A DNA stretch of 64,000 nt from Bacillus andreraoultii (lineage in GTDB: Bacteria > Bacillota > Bacilli > Bacillales > Caldibacillaceae), in NCBI RefSeq assembly GCF_001244735.1, contig NZ_LN868937.1:418595-482594 (forward strand), in the 5' to 3' direction. Every line of letters starts with the position of its first letter. The first letter of the stretch is position 1. A program made the position numbers and the translations under genes. Of this stretch, positions 8,961 through 16,688 are shown piece after piece. Under the pieces are notes generated by a model, which saw only the letters and a program-made list of their open reading frames with translations, did not search any database and was not told the DNA's origin.

Positions 8961-10262
8961 TTATAAGATAAATCCGTATAGAATTGTTGCGATAATTGTC
9001 ATTGTTAGACCGACAATGCTTTCATATAAAACAACTGTCATCCGATCTTTCATACTCATTTTCATGGCGTTTCGTGTAACATGGAAGTACGTACCATGTG
9101 GTAAATGGTCGATAACTGTTGCTCCTGCATGCGTCATAACTGCTGCTGCTAATGGGGCAACTCCTGTATTCAATATTGCATCTGAGAAAGAACCGGTAGC
9201 TAAAATAACACCTGTTGAAGTCGAGGCTGTAGCTGCTGCCATTAACGTACCGGCAATTGGTGCCAAGAACACACCGGAAATCCCAGATGCATCAACAAGG
9301 GCAACGACTTTCTCTGGCAAATTAGAAGCTGTAATTAGCCCCCCAATCGCACCGGCACCGATAATAATTAAAATTGTAGGGGTCATCCGATTAAGACCAG
9401 CCGTACAGTAATCTAATATTTGTTTTCCTTTTCCTAAGGTAAAGGAACCAATAATCGCTGCAAATGGTAGAATAAATAAGGAATCAATTTTCAGATTTTC
9501 TAAAAAGTCAACACCGAGCAGTGCACCTACTGGACTGATCATTAGAAGTAAGATTGCGATCACCGGTGTAATTAACGCTTTTGAAAGTGCTGGTAAGTCG
9601 TCTGTATTTGCTTGTTCTAATTCACTTGCCTCGGCATCTGTTACCTTTGTTCCTTTGTACTTAATGAGAGAAGCAAGAATAACCGTTACGATGACCCCAA
9701 AGATGGCAGGAATAAATCCACCGAGCATGACTTGGTTAACATCAAGTTTAAAACCACCAGCTGCTGCGATTGTATTCGGATTTGGTGAGATGATGTTTCC
9801 GGCTTTCCCACCACCAGATAGTGCGACTAAAATCGCCACTTTTGAGTAACCCATTTTATTAGCAACTGATAAAGCAATTGGGGCAACAATTAGTACGGCA
9901 ACGGGAATAAAGACCCCAACCGCTGTAATAATCATCGTTGCAAGTGCAAGGGACAGCATTGCTTTCGTACCACCAAGTTTATCAACAATGACTTTTGCGA
10001 TCGTTTCTGCTGCACCGGATTCCATCATGACACCAGCGAAAACACCGGCGGCGATAATCCGGACAACGGTTCCCATGACGCTTTGTGTACCGGATATTAG
10101 TATTGAAACGGCATCTGTGAAACCAGCTCCACCGATGAAGGCGCCTACAATTGCTCCTAATATTAAAGAATATGTTGGTGCTAATTTAAATAAGATCAAA
10201 ATAATTGCTAATAAAAGTCCACTTAACGCACCAATCCAGCTAATATCTAAAATTCCTTCCAT
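8961..10262 (-). CDS. GntP-family gluconate/glycerate:H+ symporter
   Basis: A 433-residue polytopic permease of the GntP family with 12 or more hydrophobic segments and the signature SGGGKAGNIISPNPNTIAAA in the centre. It also carries the C-terminal family motif HAGATVIDHLPHGTYFH. The ATG has AGGAGG 8 nt upstream. Because it is cotranscribed with a glycerate kinase and lies next to a CdaR regulator, glycerate (or a related sugar acid) is the likely substrate. GntP members differ in specificity, so this is inference. The upstream region holds a cre-like site and repeated TTTGCACA motifs. Confidence 0.88.
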   Translation of the reverse strand: MEGILDISWIGALSGLLLAIILILFKLAPTYSLILGAIVGAFIGGAGFTDAVSILISGTQSVMGTVVRIIAAGVFAGVMMESGAAETIAKVIVDKLGGTKAMLSLALATMIITAVGVFIPVAVLIVAPIALSVANKMGYSKVAILVALSGGGKAGNIISPNPNTIAAAGGFKLDVNQVMLGGFIPAIFGVIVTVILASLIKYKGTKVTDAEASELEQANTDDLPALSKALITPVIAILLLMISPVGALLGVDFLENLKIDSLFILPFAAIIGSFTLGKGKQILDYCTAGLNRMTPTILIIIGAGAIGGLITASNLPEKVVALVDASGISGVFLAPIAGTLMAAATASTSTGVILATGSFSDAILNTGVAPLAAAVMTHAGATVIDHLPHGTYFHVTRNAMKMSMKDRMTVVLYESIVGLTMTIIATILYGFIL

Positions 10263-10327
10263 AGTTCATCCTCCTAGCTCTTACTTTCATCATTATTAGA
10301 ATAGATAATTGAAATAAGCTTTATTTG

Positions 10328-10488
10328 TTTGCACAGTGAGTATTTTCTCAAATAGATTTGTATTGTTGCATACTTTATTGTAAAAACATTTAAAGGAAAG
10401 TGCCTTCAATGAATACGATTTCATTATATAATTTTGTGCACTTCTGAACAATTGGTAAAACGACAGACTTTTTTAGTCATTTGCACAA
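10328..10488 (-). promoter_or_regulatory. Regulatory region of the gntP-glxK operon: three TTTGCACA motifs and a cre-like site
   Basis: TTTGCACA at 10328-10335, its inverse TTTTGTGCA at 10432-10440 and TTTGCACAA at 10480-10488 form a repeated motif upstream of the permease, a candidate CdaR binding signal. At 10410-10423 the sequence TGAATACGATTTCA fits the CcpA cre consensus TGWAANCGNTNWCA at 13 of 14 positions. Together they suggest activation by a specific regulator and catabolite repression. The CdaR assignment is inference from the context. Confidence 0.45.
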
Positions 10489-10504
10489 TTATTATCAGTA
10501 ACGA

Positions 10505-10620
10505 AAGTAGAAAATTTGTCCTAACCCCCTGTACTTGAAAATAGTTTTTTCGGTGAACTACGCATCTGTTATAGCCTAAAGGACCCGCAATCGCCAAGTT
10601 TTTTGTATAGGTTGAGTTGT
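10505..10620. repeat. Dispersed degenerate intergenic element, copy 2
   Basis: It shares TTTTTC-G-GAAC-ACG, CTAAAGG and a GTTTT tail in the same order with the copy at 600-745. It occupies the middle of the 10263-10867 gap, and no coding frame was seen. Confidence 0.35.
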
Positions 10621-10667
10621 AATTTAGAAATATATCGAAAACTAACGTGACTTCTAGTTGTGAGTTG

Positions 10668-10695
10668 TTGACATGGGCTTGCTAGGCTGTAATAT
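10668..10695 (+). promoter_or_regulatory. Sigma-A promoter candidate for the yocH-like gene
   Basis: TTGACA (10668-10673), a 16-bp spacer, and TAATAT (10690-10695). It is about 170 nt upstream of the start codon. Confidence 0.5.
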
Positions 10696-10757
10696 AGATA
10701 AACAATCGTCGAGTAGATGATTGGCGTTAACTTCAGCAACCCATTTACTATAAATCT

Positions 10758-10774
10758 TGTAAACTTAGTGTAAT
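10758..10774 (+). promoter_or_regulatory. WalR (YycF) binding box
   Basis: TGTAAA-CTTAG-TGTAAT matches the WalR consensus TGTWAH-N5-TGTWAH exactly. In B. subtilis yocH is a WalKR-activated gene, so site and downstream gene agree. Confidence 0.75.
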
Positions 10775-10867
10775 CCTTGAAATGTTTTTTTAATGGATAT
10801 GAAACTTCAAATCCCCAATTCCTATGGTAAGCTTGAGATGGAAGTTACATAGGAGGGAATTGACAAA

Positions 10868-11992
10868 ATGAAAAAAATAGCTGTTACCGTTGCGGCGACT
10901 ATTGCTAGTATGGGTATTTGGACCTCAGCTGCATCTGCGGAGGAAGTTGTCGTGCAGAAGGGTGACAATTTATGGAGTCTAGCAAGAAGTCATCAAACGA
11001 CCGTCGATAATCTATTGACTTTTAATAATTTAACATCTGATGTGATCCACCCTGGGCAAGTGTTACAAACAAAATATATACATACTGTTACAAAAGGTGA
11101 ATCTCTTTGGAGGATTGCACGCCAGTATGGTACTACTGTTCATGAATTAAAAGCATCTAACGACTTAACAACGGATTTGATTACGATTGGACAAGTTTTA
11201 ACTATACCTGGGGTTGACGCGGCTGATGTAGCAGCAACCCATTCAAGTGTGGGTTCTTCTAATGGAAAACCTATGAAATATGAAACTTCGAATAAACAGG
11301 TAAAGAGAGAGCAGTCGCATCAATTAGAAAAACAAGCGGAGGCAGTGAATAGTACTTCAGAGAAAGCATCCGCAGAATCCAAACAAGAAGAAGTGCAAGT
11401 GAAAGCAACGAATGATACTCTAGAAGAAAATTCAGCTCGGGCAACAGATGGAAAAGATACAGAAATATCAACTGAGAAAACAAATGTACAAGCTTCCGAG
11501 GAAGAATCAGCAAAGAATCCGGATTCTACCATAACAAACGAACAAACGGAAGCCCAAGCAACTAAGCCTGAGAAACCTGAAGAAGAGGATCAAACGAAGG
11601 TAGTTGCTAATCAAAAGGAACAACCGGTAAATTCAAAAGAAACTGACAAAGTAAGAAAGGATCCTGTGAAAAAAGAAGCAACTCAACAAAAAGAGACATC
11701 TGTAAAGACGATTAAGGTTACCTCAACTGCATATACGGTTAAAAGTGCAGGGGGATCTGGCGTTACAGCAACAGGAATTAATTTGAAGAAAAACCCGAAA
11801 GTGAAAGTAATCTCTGTGGATCCTAAAGTGATTCCACTTGGTACGAAAGTGTATGTAGAAGGTTACGGTCATGCGATTGCTGGCGATACAGGTGGAGCAA
11901 TAAAAGGCAAGAAAATTGATATTTACTTCCCAACCGAAAAGCAAGCAAGAAACTGGGGAGTCCGTACGGTTGAAGTGAAAATAGAAAAATAA
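10868..11992 (+). CDS. yocH: YocH-like secreted peptidoglycan hydrolase (LysM-LysM-3D)
   Basis: A 374-residue exported protein. It has a signal peptide (residues 1-24, ending ASA-EE), two LysM wall-binding domains (about 26-70 and 71-115, each with VxKGDxLWxxA), a long disordered Glu/Lys/Thr-rich linker (about 120-280), and a C-terminal 3D domain. The 3D domain has the expected acidic cluster (AGDTGGAIKGKKIDIYF). 3D domains carry lytic transglycosylase-type activity in related proteins. A perfect WalR box precedes the gene. The ribosome site is AGGAGGG, 9 nt from the ATG. The linker is longer than in B. subtilis YocH. Overall confidence is high for family and high for export. Confidence 0.9.
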   Translation: MKKIAVTVAATIASMGIWTSAASAEEVVVQKGDNLWSLARSHQTTVDNLLTFNNLTSDVIHPGQVLQTKYIHTVTKGESLWRIARQYGTTVHELKASNDLTTDLITIGQVLTIPGVDAADVAATHSSVGSSNGKPMKYETSNKQVKREQSHQLEKQAEAVNSTSEKASAESKQEEVQVKATNDTLEENSARATDGKDTEISTEKTNVQASEEESAKNPDSTITNEQTEAQATKPEKPEEEDQTKVVANQKEQPVNSKETDKVRKDPVKKEATQQKETSVKTIKVTSTAYTVKSAGGSGVTATGINLKKNPKVKVISVDPKVIPLGTKVYVEGYGHAIAGDTGGAIKGKKIDIYFPTEKQARNWGVRTVEVKIEK

Positions 11993-12010
11993 ACATATGA
12001 CTATGAGAAA

Positions 12011-12042
12011 AAAGGAGAAGTGATTGTGGCTTCTCCTTTTTT
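12011..12042 (+). terminator. Terminator of the yocH-like gene
   Basis: AAAGGAGAAG pairs with CTTCTCCTTT around a 9-nt loop, with a T-rich tail, 19 nt after the stop. Confidence 0.85.
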
Positions 12043-12070
12043 GGCTGCAATGAAAGGATAAATATCCAAT

Positions 12071-12230
12071 TTTTACTTACCTATACGTATAACCGCACAA
12101 GGACGGCTTGGGAGCATTACATCAAAGTCGAAAAAAAGTTATAGACGGCCAAATTGCTAAGAAAAAGACGAAAACGGTCATCTAGAAAGGTTCTAGACGC
12201 TCATCTCATGGCCAATCGAATTGAAGGTTG
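12071..12230. repeat. Dispersed degenerate intergenic element, copy 3
   Basis: It is similar in block order to 600-745: CCTATACG, TAA-CGC, AAGGA-GGCT, GAGCAT-ACA, CGAAAAA, and a terminal CTA-AAAGG-TC. It lies in the 11993-12422 gap, with no gene seen. Confidence 0.35.
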
Positions 12231-12253
12231 CCTAGTGGTAGCGAATTTAAAGT

Positions 12254-12304
12254 AGAAAAGTAACCTATCCTATCCCTGGCCGAGAAACGGATGGTTACTT
12301 TTCT
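12254..12304. terminator. Second hairpin, possibly bidirectional
   Basis: AAAAGTAACC pairs with GGTTACTTTT over a roughly 28-nt loop, with pyrimidine-rich tails in both directions. It could serve the SEC-C gene converging from the right, though it lies about 120 nt past that stop. Confidence 0.45.
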
Positions 12305-12422
12305 TATTTGTGACAATAGAGGTTGTCTGGTTTGTAGGAAAATGAAAGCCTAAAAGCCTCGTATGTTTCGGTATCAATCATTAAGTGAGTCTTATGGCAT
12401 TCAGTGTCTAAAATCGTTTTTC

Positions 12423-13628
12423 CTACACTATTCCACAACATTTTTTGTACTTTTTCCCACTACCACATGGACAAGGGTCGTTTCTTCCAACTTTTACTGT
12501 TGATGGTATGGAATCCTGAGTCATTTTTGGACTAGTTGGGAGAGGATTCAAAAACTTTTTCTCCTTCTCGAATAATTCAGTTGATGAGTACCCTTTAAGA
12601 AACCATTGTCTTGTGTTGTTTGCAAGATTCGTGATAAAGTTCATACAGGTTTGTAAAGAATCTAGATCGTCAAATTCAAGACGGGATTGTAAGATATGAA
12701 ATAATTCTTGTGGGTTTTCTCCTTCTTGAACAGTGTACACACAATCTTGGATAATTTCTCTTGCTTCGTCCTTTGTTATTTCATAGGTTTGTAGTAGATA
12801 GGTTAGGAATGCTCTCGAACTTTCATTCCATTCGGCAAAGTCTGGCTTTCCTGCTGTTAGTAACTGGTCTTTTGTAAATGGATAGTAATCGACACTTCTT
12901 CGCATCGTTTGTTCATTGATAATTGTCTCAGAGTCCCTTACACGGTAATGGGTTAATCCATCCCGATGCCAGTCAAATTCTAGGTAATATTCCTGCGCAA
13001 GGTGAAGAACTTTTAAACATTCAAATTTGTTCACTGGTTCTTTCATATATTGTTCTAGTTTTTCAAAAAGCATCTGCATGCTCATTACTCCATAATAGTA
13101 AAGCATTCCTTGTGTAAGTAAAATCCACTGAGTGTTTCTTTTTATGATTGCAATAACTTTTGCATCATTAACAATTAACGTAAGGGGATCAATTAGTTCT
13201 TTTGGAAGTACCAATGTTTTCTTTCCTTTATGTGTTCCGAAGAAAATAAAACCGAGCGACTGTAAAATTTTTAATTTATCCAAATCTAGATTAGGATCTG
13301 TCATTACTCCTTTTTGGCGGACCATCGTTTTTAAAAGAGAAAATTGATTTTGGTCCATATTGAGGATGAGATTTTTTACATAAAATGGAATAGAGCTTTC
13401 TAACAAATGAATGAGATCCGCTTTGTTTAAACTACTAGCATTTTTCAGGTTGAGTCGTTTTCGAATGTGACTTAATTCTTCTTTCGTATATCTTGTAAGT
13501 CCATCCGCTAGGGAAATTGGTAGTTCTATTTCTTGCCAGAACTTCTGGTACTCACTTACCATTTTATTCATCTTTTTTTTCATTTTATCTAGTATGACCC
13601 TGTCTTTGGTTTCTTCTAATTTTTCCAT
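12423..13628 (-). CDS. SEC-C motif protein (paralogue 1)
   Basis: A 401-residue protein whose last ~20 residues are a SEC-C zinc-binding motif ([16 protein letters not shown]), the metal site found at the SecA C-terminus and in many other proteins. The N-terminal region has a SAP/Rho-N-like helical segment ([29 protein letters not shown], about residues 42-80). The central 250 residues are helical and not recognised. The ATG at 13628 is preferred because GAGGTG lies 6 nt upstream; the GTG at 13637 overlaps that site. A clear paralogue is encoded at 35547-36770. The function is unknown; the motif suggests protein or nucleic-acid interaction via zinc. Confidence 0.75.
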
Positions 13629-14116
13629 TATATTCACCTCACTAGGGAAATTGATCGTTTTTATAAAAGGATTTCAAAATGTATATCTTAGGGCTGGGGT
13701 GTAAATTGTCCGTGTACGGGTAAAAATTGCCCAATTTTCTTAATCTTTGCCAATAGTCGGTCTGGAAAAGCTCATGGATGAGTAAAATGGTACATATGAA
13801 ATTTCTTAGCTTTCCATCTGACAAATAGGATATAGTTAGAGCAGTCTTTTTCAACAAAATTGCCAATATAGAAGAATCTAATTCTATTATATTGGATAAC
13901 ATTCATCATTGCCAAAAATTCACTAAATCATACGTCATACAAATATGTAATTAAACTCCTTTTATCACTTATAACAAAGGAAAAAGAAGCAGCGATACTT
14001 CTGCTTCTTTTGGATAGTAAAACATCTTTCTCTTATCTTTGAAAACTTGAACGATTCAATAGGAATTTCCCTTACTAGTTAGAGTGAAAATAGAGCCCAG
14101 GTAAAAGTTCCTAAGC
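13629..14116. other. Gene-free gap
   Basis: A short minus-strand frame at 13642-13902 lacks a ribosome site and looks non-coding. Apart from the hairpin at 13980-14011, nothing was recognised here. Confidence 0.5.
13980..14011 (-). terminator. Terminator downstream of the LprI-like lipoprotein
   Basis: AAAAGAAGCAG and CTGCTTCTTTT form a perfect stem with an 8-nt loop and a T-rich 3' side on the minus strand. Confidence 0.7.
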
Positions 14117-14824
14117 CTAGTGCATATACTTTGCAACTAGTTCGTAGCATCTCTCTTTTGTCAAACTTGCTTGTGTCGCTACATATTCTAACGATTCATA
14201 AGAGCCACCTTTATACTTTTCGGCTGATTCTTTAGCATCTTTATCTCGTAGTGTAATCCAGTTTCGTTGTTCCTCACGTAAGTTATTCATTTGTTCTTTC
14301 GTGAGCTGTTCTTTTAGTATCCCATAGATTTTGTTCAGTTCAGCGTCCCACTTTTTAAACCGTAATTCCTCTTGTTCCACCATATTTTTCATTGTTTTTC
14401 CATCTTCGGTATTTCGATCTGCCTCTTCCATTTCATTAAGTTTTTTGAGATATTGGTCCTTTGAAATATTGGTCTTATTGCTTTCACTTCTTGATGTTTT
14501 TGTATTTGATTTAGTGGATGGTTGGGCTTGATTCGTTTGTCCCGAACGGTTTGTGCCGGATGTGTTCTCTACTTGATTGGTTGTTCCATCGTCATTTTGA
14601 GCTGATGAGCTTTCTTTACCATCTGCATTTTGGTCAGAGTTACTCGAACTAGCGCTGTCTTTTGATTCTTGCTCCGAGTTGCCAGTTGCGTCATCTTTTG
14701 TATGTTGTGCTGTGGAAGATGGATCATTCGATTGAGTGGTTGACTCGTTCGTTTTTCCACAAGCAGCTAATGTCATTGCTGCTACGAGTAATAGTCCTAA
14801 TGAAATCTTTTTTATTGAGCTCAC
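14117..14824 (-). CDS. Lipoprotein with LprI-like (DUF1311) domain
   Basis: A 235-residue exported lipoprotein starting at a GTG with AAGGAGG 6 nt upstream. The signal peptide ends in a lipobox, LAAC (Cys 22). A long Ser/Asn/Thr/Gln-rich, probably disordered linker (23-115) follows. The C-terminal ~110 residues contain the LprI/DUF1311 pattern (W...LN.IYGILKEQLTKEQ...LREEQRNWITLRD). In mycobacteria LprI inhibits lysozyme; most Bacillus relatives are uncharacterised, so lysozyme inhibition here is only a possibility. It stands alone between its own terminator and the mntH gene. Confidence 0.8.
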   Translation of the reverse strand: MSSIKKISLGLLLVAAMTLAACGKTNESTTQSNDPSSTAQHTKDDATGNSEQESKDSASSSNSDQNADGKESSSAQNDDGTTNQVENTSGTNRSGQTNQAQPSTKSNTKTSRSESNKTNISKDQYLKKLNEMEEADRNTEDGKTMKNMVEQEELRFKKWDAELNKIYGILKEQLTKEQMNNLREEQRNWITLRDKDAKESAEKYKGGSYESLEYVATQASLTKERCYELVAKYMH

Positions 14825-15055
14825 GATAATCCTCCTTAAAAATTACACCGCGTAACAAACTATGGATTTTGAAAGCAGCAACTTATTATTGAAAAATCTC
14901 ACTTTAGTATAACAGAATCCTGTTAGTTGTGTTCATAAATGATGATATTGAAATACGTTCCTTCTCTTTTAAAAACAATTCTAGCATGGATTGGATATAG
15001 AATTAGGTAACTATGATTTCAATGACTAGGTAAACTCTCTAAAATGGGAAAGGCT

Positions 15056-16414
15056 TTATCCTAGTTCATGGCCGGTAATAAATATATAAGAAGCTAAAAA
15101 TACGTTAAGGACAATGATTAAACAGGTAATTGTCCATGCTAGGATTTTCGTCCACTTTCCATTTGCGAAATTTCCCATTTTTTCTTTACTACTTGTAAAG
15201 ATTACTAATGGAACAATGGCGAAAGGGAGTTGGAGACTAAGTATAACTTGACTCCATAATAATAGCTCACCAGTTCCTTTAGCCCCGGCAATCCAAGTGA
15301 CGATAAATGCTGGGATCACTGCAAGTAATCGGGTAATAATACGACGCAACCAAGGGGAAATTCGTAACTTGATAAAACCTTCCATAACAATCTGACCGCT
15401 TAATGTTCCGGTAATGGTTGAATTTTGACCCGATGCGAGTAAGGCGACAGCAAAAAGAGTACTGGCAATACCTACACCGACTGTCGGACTTAATAGTTGA
15501 TAAGCTGCTTCAATTTCGGATACGTTTAGTCCCTTGCCATAAAAAGCCGCTGCTCCTAATATTAAAATGGCTGAGTTAATTAAAAAGGCAATAGATAAGG
15601 AGATGGTCGAGTCCAAGATAGAGAATCGAATCGCTTCACGCTTGCCTTCTTCTGATTGTTTAAACTGTCTTGTTTGAACAATCGATGAATGTAGGTATAG
15701 ATTGTGCGGCATGACGGTTGCTCCTAGAATACCGAGTGATATGAAGAGCATTTCTGAATTGGTGACGATTTCTGCTTTTGGAATATATCCACCAAGTAAT
15801 GAAGTGATTTCTGGTTTTGAAATAATAACTTCAAAGACAAATACGCTAAAAATGGTGATCATCAGTACAATAATGATCGACTCAATAATTCTAAACCCTT
15901 TTTTCTGCAAAAGTAGTAATAGCAACACATCAACTGTTGTAATGACAATACCAACAAGTAATGGAATTTTAAAAAGTAAATTTAACGCGATGGCTGAACC
16001 AATCACTTCGGCTAAATCTGTTGCAATAATCGCGAGTTCGGTTAATATCCATAGGAAAAATGCCGTTTTCGGACCCGTTGCATCTCTTGTCGCTTGTGCT
16101 AAGTCTCGACCTGTTACAATCCCTAATTTCGCCGATAATGATTGCAATAACATGGCCATTAAGTTTGCAATAAGGATAATACTAAGTAAAGAGTATCCGA
16201 ATCTTGCACCACCAGCAATGGAAGTAGCCCAATTCCCTGGATCTACATAACCAACAGCTACTAATGAACCAGGGCCAGCAAAAGCAAAAAACTTTTTCCA
16301 AAAACCTCCGTTATGTGGAATTTTTATTGTATGATGAACTTCCTCTAGACTCACATTGTCACTATATCGTAACCATCCTTGTGAATCATGTGAATTTTTT
16401 TTATCAGCACCCAT
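15056..16414 (-). CDS. mntH: Nramp-family Mn2+/divalent metal:H+ symporter MntH
   Basis: A 452-residue integral membrane protein with about 11 helices. The metal-site motifs are present: DPGN in helix 1 (GYVDPGNWATS) and MPHNLYLHSS in helix 6. The intracellular loop with GRDLAQATRD, also typical of the family, is there. The ATG at 16414 follows AAGGGG by 8 nt; an upstream in-frame GTG overlaps this site. Length is normal. Import of Mn2+ across the cytoplasmic membrane is established for the family. The promoter carries a good MntR-box candidate, so the gene should be repressed when Mn2+ is plentiful. Confidence 0.95.
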   Translation of the reverse strand: MGADKKNSHDSQGWLRYSDNVSLEEVHHTIKIPHNGGFWKKFFAFAGPGSLVAVGYVDPGNWATSIAGGARFGYSLLSIILIANLMAMLLQSLSAKLGIVTGRDLAQATRDATGPKTAFFLWILTELAIIATDLAEVIGSAIALNLLFKIPLLVGIVITTVDVLLLLLLQKKGFRIIESIIIVLMITIFSVFVFEVIISKPEITSLLGGYIPKAEIVTNSEMLFISLGILGATVMPHNLYLHSSIVQTRQFKQSEEGKREAIRFSILDSTISLSIAFLINSAILILGAAAFYGKGLNVSEIEAAYQLLSPTVGVGIASTLFAVALLASGQNSTITGTLSGQIVMEGFIKLRISPWLRRIITRLLAVIPAFIVTWIAGAKGTGELLLWSQVILSLQLPFAIVPLVIFTSSKEKMGNFANGKWTKILAWTITCLIIVLNVFLASYIFITGHELG

Positions 16415-16480
16415 GTTTCTCACCCCTTAGACATGTGGACAAGTAAAATAAAGTTTCCCTTGTGCAACTTTTATCGTAAA

Positions 16481-16535
16481 AAAATATGCCTTTAGTTTTT
16501 TTAAAAGTATACACCTGCTTAAAATCATACGTCAA
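16481..16535 (-). promoter_or_regulatory. mntH promoter with MntR-box candidate
   Basis: On the minus strand, TTGACG (16530-16535), an 18-bp spacer and TATACT (16506-16511) form a sigma-A promoter. Just downstream, at 16481-16500, the plus-strand sequence ATATGCCTTTAGTTTTT resembles the MntR operator (TTTGCCTTAAGGAAA type). Its placement at the transcription start would suit repression. Confidence 0.6.
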
Positions 16536-16599
16536 GGTAAACGCAATAGTTAAAGAATTGGGTTTTATTGGGGCTGCCATATTGTGTTGATGTGAAATA

Positions 16600-16632
16600 G
16601 AAAACGACCCTTCTTATAAGTGGTCGTTTTCG
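16600..16632 (-). terminator. Terminator of the Ig-module metallopeptidase
   Basis: AAAACGACC pairs with GGTCGTTTT around a 12-nt loop. A second weaker hairpin (CTGTTCCT/AGGAACAG) follows toward the gene at about 16640-16668. Confidence 0.75.
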
Positions 16633-16688
16633 TCATAGCTGTTCCTTTTTTGTATAGGAACAGAGGTTTCTTTCCATCGACAATTTAT

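Noticed and set aside
13642-13902. 86-residue minus-strand frame before the SEC-C gene
   Set aside because: No ribosome binding site, unusual composition, and no recognisable similarity.
15702-16250. 182-residue plus-strand frame opposite mntH
   Set aside because: Antisense shadow of mntH.
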